Positions 1-9,257 are shown, numbered from the stretch's first letter. The stretch is 64,000 nucleotides of DNA from an uncultured Eubacteriales bacterium (GCA_902778995.1 CACYZW010000002.1:1-64000), one strand, 5' to 3'. Numbers and translations: made by a program. Notes: generated by a model not told the origin, from the sequence alone.

Positions 1-1
1 C

Positions 2-112
2 TCGTTTGGCGACGAGGTCGAAGCGGTGTATCGAGAGCTTGCGGCCATGATCAATTCCAAGGGCGAACCCTACGGATATGAAGTGGAGGAAGCGCTGGCA
101 CCCGCGGCGTAG
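2..112 (+). CDS. C-terminal end of an unidentified protein (5' truncated by window)
   Basis: An open frame runs from the window edge to a TAG at 110-112 and gives 36 residues ending in EEALAPAA. The family is not recognisable from this tail. It is followed by two strong hairpins, which supports a real gene end here. The next gene is on the opposite strand, so the two are convergent. Confidence 0.5.
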   Translation, partial: SFGDEVEAVYRELAAMINSKGEPYGYEVEEALAPAA

Positions 113-138
113 AGGAGTAATCCGATTCGGAACGATTC

Positions 139-182
139 GATGCCGCCGTCATATAGCTGATTCAGGCAATGACGGCGGCATC
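139..182 (+). terminator. Hairpin terminator after the truncated gene
   Basis: A perfect 14-bp stem pairs 139-152 (GATGCCGCCGTCAT) with 169-182 across a 16-nt loop. It is followed by a short T-containing stretch (GAGTTTTAT). It lies 27 bp after the stop codon of the truncated gene. Confidence 0.6.
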
Positions 183-202
183 ACGAGTTTTATATGAAAT
201 GT

Positions 203-238
203 CTGAAGGCGGCAAGCCCTGGAGCTTGCCGCCTTCAG
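203..238 (-). terminator. Hairpin terminator after the SDR gene
   Basis: A perfect 15-bp stem (203-217 with 224-238) has a 6-nt loop. It lies directly downstream of the minus-strand SDR stop codon. Read on the minus strand it is followed by an A/T-rich run, so it could terminate the SDR transcript. Confidence 0.6.
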
Positions 239-245
239 GGCGTCG

Positions 246-1118
246 CTATTTCCATCCCTTATCAAGCATGGCGGCATCCTCCGGCATGCCCGGCAATATG
301 AGGCCGCCGTCCACCCGTAATGTTATTCCCGTAATATAAAACGCTTTTTCAGATGAGAGGAACGCCACAGCCCTGCCGATATCCTCCGGCGTCCCAACCC
401 TGCCCAGCGGGATCATCGGCCCGAGGAGATCCCAGAAATCCTGATCCTTTACCAACTCGGGATTTGTTATGAAATTCTCGTTATAGAAATAGTCCGTTTC
501 CTGGCCCTGGGTCATGGCCAGCAGCTCTTCATCGGTGCGCACCCGTATGGCGCCGGGCGCCACGTTGTTCACCCGGATCCGATATGGCGCAAGATCCAGT
601 GCGAAGGCTTCCGCCATGTGGTTCAGGCAGGCCTTGATGCCGCAGTAGATGCCCGCGTTCGCATAAGCCCGCTCGCCGCGGGAGGAGCTGATATTGACGA
701 TGCAGCCATGGGTGCCATGGTCGATCATGTATTTGGCGGCGTAGTGCATCAGCATGACGTATGCCCGCAGATCAATATTGACCAGATGGTCAAAGTTTTC
801 CTCCGTGATATCCTGCAGCGGCAGGGGAATATTGACGCCGGCATTGTTGACCAGCAAATCAATACCGCCGATAGCGTCCACGGCTTTTTCAAAGAACGCC
901 CGCGGCGCGTCTGAATCGGTGAAATCCGCCGGGAAAGCCCAGGAACGCGCACCGCGCACCTCCAACAGCTTCTTGGTAGTGCTCAGCGCGTCTTCCAGGT
1001 TCTGCATCTTCGGATAATAGGAAAACGCGATATCATAGCCGTTTTCCGCCAGCTCCAGGGCGATACCTCGGCCCATGCCGATCTCGCCTCCGGACAAAAT
1101 CGCTTTCTTTCTGCCCAT
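246..1118 (-). CDS. SDR-family NAD(P)-dependent oxidoreductase
   Basis: This 290-residue classical short-chain dehydrogenase interconverts an alcohol and a ketone using NAD(P)H; the substrate is unknown. A Gly-rich nucleotide loop (SGGEIGMGRG) lies near residue 10 and the NNAG motif follows. The catalytic Ser is in NISSS, and Tyr and Lys are in YCGIK. The C-terminus ends with the typical ITG...RVDGG stretch. The ATG at 1118 was chosen because AGGAGG lies 8 nt upstream on the minus strand and the Rossmann strand starts right after it; an upstream in-frame ATG at 1232 would add 38 unrelated residues. The dinucleotide loop starts SGG rather than the common TGG. The sequence resembles glucose-dehydrogenase-like SDRs, but this is not specific enough to name a substrate. 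Confidence 0.85.
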   Translation of the reverse strand: MGRKKAILSGGEIGMGRGIALELAENGYDIAFSYYPKMQNLEDALSTTKKLLEVRGARSWAFPADFTDSDAPRAFFEKAVDAIGGIDLLVNNAGVNIPLPLQDITEENFDHLVNIDLRAYVMLMHYAAKYMIDHGTHGCIVNISSSRGERAYANAGIYCGIKACLNHMAEAFALDLAPYRIRVNNVAPGAIRVRTDEELLAMTQGQETDYFYNENFITNPELVKDQDFWDLLGPMIPLGRVGTPEDIGRAVAFLSSEKAFYITGITLRVDGGLILPGMPEDAAMLDKGWK

Positions 1119-1199
1119 TTGGAATGCCTCCTGTGTTTCCTGATTATCAAAAATGTTGCAACAAGAGCAAAGCTTTTTCCTTTTTATCATTTTCCGGTT

Positions 1200-2050
1200 T
1201 AGCCACGACGGATTCTTCCGGCGGATCCACAATCTTGCCAGCTCGCGACGCCGACCTTGGAATCGTCATTCAGCAGCAGCTGTGCAACCCAAACCAGCTC
1301 GCGCTGAAGCTTGTAGATCAGCAGATTCTTTGCCTTCGAGACATTCGAAGGCCTCGCGCAAGGTGATGCTTTCGCTCAGATCGGTTTCAGGATTACGCGA
1401 CGGAAGCTCGGTCACGCCAAGACACTTCGGCCTGCCAACGATCTCCGGGTGCCTCTTGGACAGCTTCGCCAGCATTTCCCGGACGATCTCTTCACCCTTG
1501 ATAGGCCCGATTTCATGACTGAGCCTGATGTCGACAATGAACGTGACTTATACTGCGGGCCTTCTTGACAAATCCTCTGATCTGGCTGTTGTTGATCACA
1601 GTGATCTCTTTCGTGAAGTCGTTCATCAGCCTTGTGGTACGCGTGGAGATGTCTGACACAATGCCGCTGAATTGTCCTATGGTGATGGTGTCGCTTACCA
1701 TGATGTCACCTTCAAATATGATGAACATGCCTGACAGAACGTCGGAAACCAGGCTGTTTTGCGTCGAAGGTAAATGTGAGGGCGATGATACCGGCGCCGC
1801 CGAGCAGTATGGAGGTATTGACGCCGAACATGGAAAGCGTGAAGAGAATCAGCAGGATTGTGCCAACGCAATGGCATACACATTTATCATTTATTCCGAC
1901 AGCCTTTTCAATGGTGTTATTTCCCTGCGTAGCATTCCTGGAGGGTTCAGACTGGTATTGAAGCTGAAGAAACTGGTGGATTTCAGAATAACCACGGCAT
2001 AATTTTACCATAGATGCCGACGGCATGCAACAGGTTTTCCCCGCGGACAC
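1200..2050 (-). pseudogene. Degraded MscS-family mechanosensitive channel (minus strand)
   Basis: Pieces of one small-conductance mechanosensitive channel are spread over at least three minus-strand frames. The pore-helix segment (FGVNTSILLGGAGIIAL) lies around 1790-1850. A one-base shift near 1755 continues into SLVSDVLSGMFIIFEGD and then TITIGQFSGIVSDISTRTTR, the beta-domain. A further shift near 1500 leads to the C-terminal piece with RHPEIVGRPKCLGVTEL. The fragment order is that of MscS, so this is a gene broken by several indels rather than random ORFs. It is divergent from a second MscS remnant at 2437. Confidence 0.8.
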
Positions 2051-2436
2051 GGCAATTGTATGAATGTATCCTATTCACTCCTACCTACCAGCCAACTGAC
2101 GGTGAGGTATCGGAGGGTGAGCTTGCTCCCCTTCCGATCCATAACTTTTCTGTCTGCGGCTGAATAGTTACATTCAACGAAGTGTCCAGCCATTTTCGCG
2201 TCTTCTCCCCACTCGCGCAAAATCCGCATATTTTGTGCGAAAGGCTCACACATTCATGGGTGAGCCGCGCTTGGAGACTGGATTGTTGCGGTTGACGAAT
2301 ATTCAAAATCATGCTATACTATCATTTGTAAGTAAAACTGAGTCGCTCGTTCACCTGCTGGCGTTCTTGAGCTTATAAGGCACCGGGACGAAAATTGGAG
2401 GAACGCGCATGGAGGCTGAATAAGCCGTCAGGGAAG
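2051..2436. other. Spacer between two divergent MscS remnants
   Basis: About 390 bp lie between the two broken channel genes. No convincing gene is seen, and the short ORFs here have no recognisable domain. The spacer presumably contained both promoters when the genes were intact. A TATACT-like hexamer occurs near 2315 with no clear partner. Confidence 0.4.
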
Positions 2437-3340
2437 CAAGTGGATTGAACAGAGATTTTTCTGCCGACCTGATCATTCAGGCATTATCACCCTGATACTC
2501 TGCGGCATCATCATCTACTTGATCCTGGCCTTTTTGACAAAGCCGCTCAAGAAAAAGGATAATCTGTACGAGCAGCAAAAGGAGCATTTCGTCGAGTTCA
2601 CTACCACAATGCTCGCTGTCCTGGCAATTATCCTCGTGATCAGCGGCTACGGGCTGTAGGCGAGTTCTCTCCTGGGAATGATGGGTGTGATAGGCCTCGC
2701 CCTGTCCCTTGCGGTGCAGGGCTTGATGTTCAGCTTTTTTCGGTTGTGTCCTGCCCCTCACAAAACCCTTCCGAGGGGGCGACATCGTCGAGATTTACGG
2801 CAAGCGAGGCTTCATCAAACGCGTTGAACACCACGCTTGTCACCATCGACAGCATCACCGTCATCATCCCCAACAGTACCGCGACCTCCGGCACCATCAT
2901 CGACTACAGCACCAAGGAGCCCCTTCAGGTTGAGCAGACCTTCATCGTCGCCGCCAGCATGCCGGACGCGGAGGTCAGAATGGACATCCGGGAGGCGATC
3001 AGGAAGGATTCACTGCTTCGATACCGATTCGGAACCCTTCATCCATCTCAAATCCATTGATTGCATGAACGCCGCCTATATCGTGCGCGTGCCCTGCGGA
3101 AGCAAGGAATACGATGAGATGTACTACGCCCTCGCAGAAAACGTGCGCGCCGCCTTCGAGGAGCACTACATACAGTTCGGCGTTCAAATGGGCGGTATGG
3201 GTTCGATGGGACAAAAAGACGGCGGCGGAATAGAACGCCGATCCGTCGGGGGCCGGCGGCGGGCGTGGCGAAAATGGACGACAGTCTGGTGGCGGCAGCG
3301 GCGGCCGTGACCGAGGAAATATGCAGCGCGAAGGTGCTGG
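2437..3340 (+). pseudogene. Second degraded MscS-family mechanosensitive channel (plus strand)
   Basis: A transmembrane start (GIITLILCGIIIYLILAF) is followed by LAVLAIILVISGYGL. An in-frame TAG at about 2657 interrupts it, and the frame then resumes with SLLGMMGVIGLALSLAVQGL, the pore helix. Frameshifts lead to DIVEIYGKRGFIKRVE and then to TTLVTIDSITVIIPNS with its GTIIDYS continuation, the beta-domain. A last shift near 3030 gives the C-terminal alpha-beta domain (YIVRVPCGSKEYDEMYYAL). The order and motifs are those of MscS/YbdG-type channels. One nonsense and at least three frameshift lesions make function unlikely. Confidence 0.8.
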
Positions 3341-3578
3341 CGGTGCCAATAAGGCATAATTTCAGAGCGTGTTTCAAAAGGAAGCCATGCGCAGGATCGA
3401 ACAAAAAGCCAGAAGATCTTTCGGGTTTACAGGCCCGGCGCTACCAGGTCGCCTTCGCCAAATCAAAGACTATGGCAGGGCATGCGTGCCTTCGCTTCAG
3501 GCACTCGCCGGATAGGACGGACTGCGACGCGCTCAGTGAGTAATGCCGTCTGGCGTGACGCCTGTGACGGTCTCATTC

Positions 3579-3600
3579 AACCCCTCGAATTCGAGGGGTT
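3579..3600. terminator. Perfect 22-bp palindrome
   Basis: An 11+11 bp perfect inverted repeat is centred on GAATTC and flanked by AACCCC and GGGGTT. It is followed by TGCCTTGCTC. It lies after the channel remnant and before the hydrolase gene, where a terminator would fit. No loop is left unpaired except the central bases. Confidence 0.4.
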
Positions 3601-3702
3601 TGCCTTGCTCTGTATGATTGCCGTAGGTTCGATACAGAGATAGAGAACGTGAAAGAGCCGGACAATAACGCCGGAAGATGATCGAGGATTGAGGTGCGTA
3701 AT

Positions 3703-4383
3703 ATGAAAAAGCTGCTGGTAAGCGTGATTTGTTTGTTGTTTCTTTGCACGACAGTGAAAGCCGAGGGGGAAAGGAATATGTCAAAACTGCTGTATCAGGG
3801 GCACGGAAGCCTGCGCGTCGTGACAGCTGAGGGAAAGGTCTTATACATCGATCCTTATGCCGGTGATGGCTATGATTTGCCGGCGGATTTAATACTGGTC
3901 TCTCATGGCCATTCTGACCACACCGCCGTTGACCTCATTAAGAATCGTGCCGACGACTGCAGGATCATAGAATATACGGATGCGCTGGTGAATGGCGCGT
4001 ACAAGACCTACGACCTTGGCTATGCGACGGTGGAAGCGGTACAGGCCGGGAACAATAAGAATCACGATATCAACGTCTGTGTGGGCTAGCTGATAACGTT
4101 GTCAGACGGTATTACCATTTATGCAACGGGCGATACCTCCACGACAGACCAGATGGCGGAGCTTGCGGAGCGGAATATCGACTACGCCTTCTTCTGCTGC
4201 GACGGGAAATACAACATGGATATTCCGGAGGCCAGTGCCTGTGCCGCGCTCGTTCATGCAAAGCACAGCATTCCCTATCATATGGCGCCCGGAAAGCTGT
4301 TTGATGCGCAGCGGGCTGAGCAGTTTGAGGGTCCCGGCAAGCTGGTCATTCCAGCTGGTGAGGAGATCGTACTGGAAAAATGA
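3703..4383 (+). pseudogene. Metallo-beta-lactamase-fold hydrolase interrupted by one in-frame TAG
   Basis: The protein would be a UlaG-like MBL-fold metal-dependent hydrolase of about 226 residues. It has a short N-terminal hydrophobic segment (MKKLLVSVICLLFLC) resembling a signal peptide. The metal-binding motif SHGHSDH is near residue 70, and ATGDTS and CDGKYNMD follow the interruption. A single TAG at 4087-4089 splits the frame; the downstream half continues in the same frame and keeps the family motifs up to the TGA at 4381. The ATG at 3703 has GAGGTG 6 nt upstream; GTG at 3694 is the alternative. A recent nonsense mutation is the simplest reading. A sequencing error or TAG readthrough cannot be excluded. 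Confidence 0.75.
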
Positions 4384-4491
4384 ATGCGAAAGGCGGCTAT
4401 GTGCCGGAGGACGAGAGGTCTTTGATGAGGCAGGGGAAATACAGAGGTCTTGGCAAGGGATAAAACCGTGCTATACCGGGGAAGAAGAGTA

Positions 4492-4536
4492 ATGGCAGAA
4501 ATACGATATTTATCTGTGAAGGATATAGAAAAAATA
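4492..4536 (+). CDS. Possible 14-residue ORF coupled to the glycosyltransferase
   Basis: ATG at 4492 opens MAEIRYLSVKDIEKI and its TGA overlaps the ATG of the glycosyltransferase (ATGA). GAAGAAGAG lies just upstream. It could be a short leader that couples translation, or the end of a decayed gene; there is no family match. It is reported because of the exact stop/start overlap. Confidence 0.25.
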
Positions 4537-5726
4537 TGAAGATACTGATTGCGACAGAATGTTATATCCATAACTTGGGGGGGATCACTTCATCCATTCT
4601 TGCGCTATGTGACGGCCTTCGCCGCAGAGGACATGAAGTCAAAACGCTCTCTCTCTCAAACAGAAACCTTTCCTATCGAGATGGAGAAGACTATTTCATA
4701 CGTTCTTTCCCTGCATTTTATTATCCCGGTTTGCGTATGAGCTTTGCGCGTAAGGACCCATTGCTGCATGAACTTGAAGCGTGGGGGCCCGACATCATAC
4801 ATGTTCAGACGGAAGGAACAGCACGCCGATTCTCTATACGGATCATGAAACACTGTCATGCGCCCTTGATCATGACGTGTCACACAGATTATGGCCATTA
4901 TTTATTTGGGAGATTGAGGTTTTTTCCCCCTGTGAAGGCGCTGTTGAGCGTTGTAGGCTATGCCCTGTATCGACAGGCGACACTACTGACGGTGCCTTCT
5001 CTGAAAGCAAAAGAGTTTCCGTTTCTACAGTTGTTGAAAAGTGAAATTACCGTTATTCCGAATGGTATGGAAACGGGAAAGTACCGAAATCGTTTTACCC
5101 AACAAGAAAGGCAGGCATTTCGTCTGTCACTGGGGATAGACGAGCATACAAAAGTGCTTGTATCTGTCACCAGGCTTAGCAAGGAAAAGAATATCCGGGA
5201 ACTGATCTCTTTCCTTCCTGAGCTTTTGAACAAGGGGCTGAATGTAAAACTGTTGATCGTTGGAGACGGACCTGAAAGAGCGAATCTTGAAGAATTGACA
5301 GACAAGCTTCAGCTTCAAAACAGCGTGATTTTTGTTGGCAGGATTCCATCCGAGGAGGTTTGGCGATACTATGCCGCGGGCGACATATTTGTCTCCGCTT
5401 CGACATTTGAAGTACACAGCATGAGCTATCTGGAGGCCATGGCGAATGGATTGCCATTGCTTTGCCGGGAGGATTCTGCCTTACGCGGTGTATTGGAGCA
5501 TGGCAAAAACGGCCTGATCTACCATAATCAGGAAGAGTTTGTCGATTTTGCATGCAGGCTTTTGTGCGATGACGAACTCAGAAGTGGTATGGCGGACTTT
5601 TCCTGTAAGAAAGCAGAAGACTTTTCAAGCGACGCCTTTGCATCCTCGATGCTCAAAGTATACACGGAAGCCATCCATAAAAAAGCCCTGAATGCGTCCG
5701 ACAGGGAGTTTGGAATACAGGAATGA
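4535..5726 (+). CDS. Glycosyltransferase family 4 (glycolipid-type)
   Basis: This roughly 396-residue GT-B glycosyltransferase (coding from the ATG at 4536) likely transfers a sugar from a nucleotide donor to a lipid or surface acceptor. The N-terminal half begins MKILIATECYIHNLGGI with the Gly-rich acceptor loop, and TCHTDYG follows. The C-terminal half carries VTRLSKEKNI, LLIVGDGPE and FVGRIPSEEV. The donor-binding region is FEVHSMSYLEAMANGLPLL, matching the E-x7-E pattern of family 4. The layout resembles diacylglycerol glucosyltransferases and MgtA-like enzymes. Base composition looks more AT-rich than neighbouring genes, which may indicate transfer. The acceptor is not determinable. Confidence 0.8.
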
Positions 5727-5792
5727 GATAAACGCTGGCAATCCGGCGAAGCCGCGATGATTCGATAAATTTCTTCCGGTGGCGCTGTGTAG

Positions 5793-5915
5793 GTGCGTTC
5801 TGCTGTGGGGTATGCACTGCTGCTCTCTATTATCGGGATTATCGCAGGTGCGATTCGGAATATTGAAATGGAACCGAATGAACCTTCTGTCGATCTAATT
5901 ATGTGGATATTTTAA
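5793..5915 (+). CDS. Small one-helix membrane peptide or gene remnant
   Basis: A 40-codon frame from GTG 5793 contains one hydrophobic segment (YALLLSIIGIIAGAI) followed by a short acidic tail ending LIMWIF. There is no clear ribosome-binding site, so it may be the 3' remnant of a larger membrane protein. It lies 22 bp before the next gene. Confidence 0.25.
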   Translation: MRSAVGYALLLSIIGIIAGAIRNIEMEPNEPSVDLIMWIF

Positions 5916-5936
5916 CAAGGGAAGGGGAAAAATCAG

Positions 5937-6521
5937 ATGAGAAAGACAATCGCGATGATCATAATCGCCATGCTCACGCTCGCATTGACGGGCACGGTTG
6001 CAGAAGGATCTTTCTTTGACCGATTGGAAGGCGTTGAGTGGAGCTTTAGCAGCGGTGCGGGTGGATGGTCGACGGATATGAGGATTCTGCCAGATGGCTC
6101 CTTTAGCGGCGAATACCACGACAGCGAAATGGGGGAGATTGGGGATGAATACCCAAACGGTACCGTTTATGCCTGTTCCTTTATTGGACATATGTCCATG
6201 ATTGAGCAGGTTAATGAGAATACCTGGAAGATCAGCGTGGATGCTCTGAAGGCAGACGAGGGACAGGAGAAGGAAACCATTGACGATGGGATTCGCTTCG
6301 TTTATGACGATCCCTATGGCATCAGCGCGGGGGATGAAATGCTTCTGTACCAGCCCGGCACACCGGTGAGCGGCTTCACAGAGGACATGAAGCTGTGGGC
6401 TCATTTGTTGGGGGAGGATGCAACCCCGGAGCTGAAATACTGGTTCCTGTTTAGTGAGAAAAACGAAAGCGGCTTTGTAGGATTCCCTGCCGATACAGGG
6501 AAATCACCTGTCAATCCTTGA
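5937..6521 (+). CDS. Secreted protein of unknown function
   Basis: The product is 194 residues. A clear signal peptide (MRKTIAMIIIAMLTLALTGTVA) is followed by a beta-rich, acidic body. The motif RILPDGSFSGEYHDSE recalls small extracytoplasmic lipocalin/META-like folds, but no family can be assigned with confidence. AAGGGGAA lies just upstream of the ATG. A strong hairpin about 100 bp downstream may end the transcript. Confidence 0.65.
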   Translation: MRKTIAMIIIAMLTLALTGTVAEGSFFDRLEGVEWSFSSGAGGWSTDMRILPDGSFSGEYHDSEMGEIGDEYPNGTVYACSFIGHMSMIEQVNENTWKISVDALKADEGQEKETIDDGIRFVYDDPYGISAGDEMLLYQPGTPVSGFTEDMKLWAHLLGEDATPELKYWFLFSEKNESGFVGFPADTGKSPVNP

Positions 6522-6949
6522 CCGAAAATGACAGCTGTGTCGCTGTATTGCTCTGCGAATAGTGTTTTCTGAGGGCTTTGAAATCTCCCAAGTTTGGATG
6601 CAGTCAGACAGTAGAAATCAGAGACAGGAGCCTGCGTTAATGCACAGGCTCCTGTCTCTCTCTGTGAAGGCGCTGTCACCGCGAAGCAGTGACAGAGGGA
6701 ATCGTCATCTCTCCCTGCTTCAGTTTCGCATAAAACTATCAAAGATACTAGAGTGTGTTTCTAAAATGCCTGAAGTGCATTTTCGGCGTCTTTGACTGCA
6801 TTTCTGTGTTGCTTTTCCTTGCCTTAGGGTTAATTATATCATATATCTTTTCTGAATACAAAAGAGACTGATGTTTTATAGAAACAGACCACAGTCTTAC
6901 CGTCTCCATTATCATCAGTCATATCGGCAAGCCGGAATGTGGACGTTGG
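6522..6949. other. Gene-free spacer with one strong hairpin
   Basis: The spacer lies between the secreted protein and the convergent PAP2 gene. It contains the 14-bp stem at 6621-6658 and an AT-rich stretch near 6830-6890. Short ORFs here lack ribosome-binding sites and recognisable domains. Confidence 0.4.
6621..6658 (+). terminator. Long perfect stem-loop
   Basis: GAGACAGGAGCCTG (6621-6634) pairs perfectly with 6645-6658 across a 10-nt loop. The downstream flank is CT-rich (TCTCTGTG) rather than a clean T-run, so termination is probable but not certain. Confidence 0.5.
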
Positions 6950-7894
6950 TTATTCGTCATTTTTTTCGAAGCGTTTTATTATCCATGGAAAGATAAATGA
7001 CACATAAAACATCTGTAAATAGCACGAAACAAAGGTGCCGGGAACACCGGCAATCCAGCTTTTAACTACAGGCACGACTATCAGGCTGACAACATAATAA
7101 CTCAGCAGTCCGACTGTCAATCGCGTCATTCTTTTCATCATGGAAATGTCGGTAGAAAAACGGACAAAACGCCTTTCCAGAATCCATCCAGTCAAAAATG
7201 CGATGCACCAGCTGACGCCCTTAAAGGTGTCATTGGCCATCTTTGCTCCTTCAACCAGCACTTTTCCGGTCTCGTCCTTGTCTATGGGGTATGGCTTGAC
7301 TGCGGCGTATATTGCCACGGCGATTGCGAGACCAACACCAATACAGACCACCAGAATATCCTTTTCAGGATGGTCCTTTACCCATTGCATCAGTTTCATG
7401 GTCAGATACATGACCAAGGTTCCAGCCACGATACCAACCAGAACGTCCTGCGGCGTATGCACGCCCAAATAATTACGGCTGAATCCAACAAGCAGGACGA
7501 GGAGGCCAAGCACGACGCGCAGCACCCGGGGAAAGTCCTTGCGAATCGCTCCGCCGCCGTATACAGTCGCGGCATTCATCGTATGACCGCTGGGAAACGA
7601 ATAACCCGTCGCCGTGGTGATGGAATCGCCGTAGGGCAAAATACGCGCGTCCCGGATCCAGGGGCGATAGGCGCAAACCGTCACCTTCAACATGCCATTG
7701 ACCAGTCTGTTGCCACTCCAGCCCATCAGGAAATAACTGCCGTAATCCTTGCTGACGCACCAGTAGATCAACGCCATGATGACGATCGTCGTGTTCAATT
7801 CGCCAAGCCAGGTCATCTTTGAAAGAAAACCGGACAAAAAAGCACCGGGACCGTTTCTAAAAGCCTGTAAAGCCAAGAGAATGTTGATATCCAT
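6950..7894 (-). CDS. PAP2-family membrane phosphatase
   Basis: This 314-residue integral membrane phosphatase probably acts on a lipid phosphate or isoprenyl pyrophosphate. All three PAP2 signature blocks are present in order. They are KVTVCAYRPW (the K-x6-RP block), GYSFPSGHTM, and GFSRNYLGVHTPQD with the catalytic His and its Asp partner. About seven hydrophobic helices surround them. GAGGAGGAAG lies just before the minus-strand ATG. It has its own promoter (7989-8017) and is transcribed alone. The C-terminal extension past the PAP2 core (about residues 190-314) is longer than in small PAP2 enzymes. Substrate choice cannot be read from the sequence. Confidence 0.88.
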   Translation of the reverse strand: MDINILLALQAFRNGPGAFLSGFLSKMTWLGELNTTIVIMALIYWCVSKDYGSYFLMGWSGNRLVNGMLKVTVCAYRPWIRDARILPYGDSITTATGYSFPSGHTMNAATVYGGGAIRKDFPRVLRVVLGLLVLLVGFSRNYLGVHTPQDVLVGIVAGTLVMYLTMKLMQWVKDHPEKDILVVCIGVGLAIAVAIYAAVKPYPIDKDETGKVLVEGAKMANDTFKGVSWCIAFLTGWILERRFVRFSTDISMMKRMTRLTVGLLSYYVVSLIVVPVVKSWIAGVPGTFVSCYLQMFYVSFIFPWIIKRFEKNDE

Positions 7895-7988
7895 ATTCTT
7901 CCTCCTCTACAAATCTCGATTTGTAAAATAGCAGCATGATCGAGCTGTACAGTACACCATGGGCATTATGCTGGGTTATCTTAAAATA

Positions 7989-8017
7989 ATTATAGCCTGT
8001 ATTACATGAACAAGCAA
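7989..8017 (-). promoter_or_regulatory. SigA-type promoter of the PAP2 gene
   Basis: Reading the minus strand, TTGCTT (8017-8012) and TATAAT (7994-7989) are separated by exactly 17 bp. The -10 lies about 95 bp upstream of the PAP2 start. Confidence 0.6.
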
Positions 8018-8235
8018 CAGATATCCCGTAAAAAAGTCGGAAAAACGCTTATCTCCCTGACTGCAAAAAACCCGTTTTCACAGAGGATGGTCAATTTTTG
8101 GGCTTGGACCGTCTTTGGCCTTCCATATTGTGCTCCATGAGTCGTTGTTGAATGCCGGCAAAGCTGGTCGCGTCACAGTAAAACAGGAAAATCAAGCCGT
8201 ATTAAGGGCATTAGTGTGACATGTTATCGACAAAC
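8018..8235. other. Divergent intergenic region
   Basis: This is the middle of the roughly 400-bp gap between the PAP2 gene (minus) and the SH3b gene (plus). It carries no supported gene. The flanking parts hold the two outward-facing promoters. Confidence 0.4.
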
Positions 8236-8264
8236 GGCAATTTCCGGCAAGGATATGGTATAAT
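8236..8264 (+). promoter_or_regulatory. Probable promoter of the SH3b gene
   Basis: A perfect TATAAT lies at 8259-8264, 37 bp before the ATG. The hexamer 17 bp upstream (GGCAAT, 8236-8241) is a poor -35, so the promoter may depend on an activator. Confidence 0.4.
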
Positions 8265-8300
8265 GACGCAGTCAGATCAGATAAAAGGAGGATAATACCC

Positions 8301-9257
8301 ATGAAGACAATCAAAAGCGCGCTCGTTGTGGTGCTTTGCCTGGGTTTGATGTGGGCATTCAGCAATGCCCTGGCGGAACATTTTTCCGCCCGGCAAATCA
8401 ACTATTGCAAAGAGTATGTCACTTTACGGGAGAAGCCCAGCACAAAAGCCCGTGCGCTGGATCGGGTGTATATCGGTGAAGTGGTCGCTGCTACGCCCTA
8501 TAACGACGATTTCAGCTATTGCTGCTACAACGGACAGTATGGCTATATACTCAGGGAATATCTCAGTTCCAACATCAAGCCCTGGTCCGATGGCACCTTC
8601 TACGTGACCAACTGCAAGGAATACATTTCCCTGCGCGCAATCCCCAAGAAGGGGGCCGACGTGCTGGCCCGGATCCCTCTGGGCGCGACGCTGGACGAGA
8701 TATACTACCACGACGGCGGCTATGCGAACGACGCCTTCGTCTATGTGAAATACAAGGGGCAGTACGGCTTCGTGCTCTGGGATTACCTGGCGGCAAAGTC
8801 CCACGGGGAAAGCGGCAAAATGGTAGCCCGGCAAATCGACTATTGCAATGAGTATGTCACTTTACGGGAGAAGCCCAGCACAAAAGCCCGTGCGCTGGAT
8901 CGGGTGTATATCGGGGAAGTGGTCGCGGCTGCGCCCTATAACGACGATTTCAGCTATTGTTGCTACAACGGACAATATGGCTATATTCTCAGGGAGTATC
9001 TCAGTTCCAACATCAAGCCCTGGTCCGATGGCACCTTCTACGTGACCAACTGCAAGGAATACATTTCCCTGCGCGCAATCCCCAAGAAGGGCGCCGACGT
9101 TCTGGCCCGGATCCCCCTGGGCGCGACGCTGGACGAGATATACTACCATGACGGTGGCTATACGAAAGATGCCTTCGTCTACGTGAAATACAAGGGGCAG
9201 TACGGCTTCGTGCTCTGGGATTACCTGGCCTCCAAGTGGCACGAGGGCGGACAGTGA
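8301..9257 (+). CDS. Secreted four-module SH3b protein built from an internal duplication
   Basis: The protein is 318 residues. The signal peptide is residues 1-26 (hydrophobic core SALVVVLCLGLMWAFSNALA). Four bacterial SH3 (SH3_3-like) modules follow in an A-B-A-B pattern. Module A has YVTLREKPSTKA...GQYGYILREYL and module B has YISLRAIPKKGA...GQYGFVLWDYL. The A-B unit is 146 residues (438 bp), and the two copies differ at only a few residues. There is no catalytic domain. Such modules usually bind cell wall or peptides outside the cell. AAGGAGG precedes the ATG. A hairpin terminator follows, so this is probably a single-gene transcript. Confidence 0.85.
   Translation: MKTIKSALVVVLCLGLMWAFSNALAEHFSARQINYCKEYVTLREKPSTKARALDRVYIGEVVAATPYNDDFSYCCYNGQYGYILREYLSSNIKPWSDGTFYVTNCKEYISLRAIPKKGADVLARIPLGATLDEIYYHDGGYANDAFVYVKYKGQYGFVLWDYLAAKSHGESGKMVARQIDYCNEYVTLREKPSTKARALDRVYIGEVVAAAPYNDDFSYCCYNGQYGYILREYLSSNIKPWSDGTFYVTNCKEYISLRAIPKKGADVLARIPLGATLDEIYYHDGGYTKDAFVYVKYKGQYGFVLWDYLASKWHEGGQ
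8388..9254 (+). repeat. Tandem 438-bp coding duplication
   Basis: Unit 1 starts at 8388 (GCCCGGCAAATC) and unit 2 at 8826 (GCCCGGCAAATC). The DNA is nearly identical for most of its length, including long stretches with no synonymous change (for example around 8560-8640 versus 9000-9080). This points to a recent duplication or gene conversion. Confidence 0.85.

Noticed and set aside
3265..3543. 92-residue plus-strand frame after the second MscS remnant
   Set aside because: No ribosome-binding site, no family. The region looks like further decayed sequence, possibly part of another lost gene, but cannot be assigned.
4087..4089. TAG as pyrrolysine codon
   Set aside because: TAG ends several ordinary genes in the window (for example mcsB), no pyl genes are seen, and the neighbourhood contains other pseudogenes.
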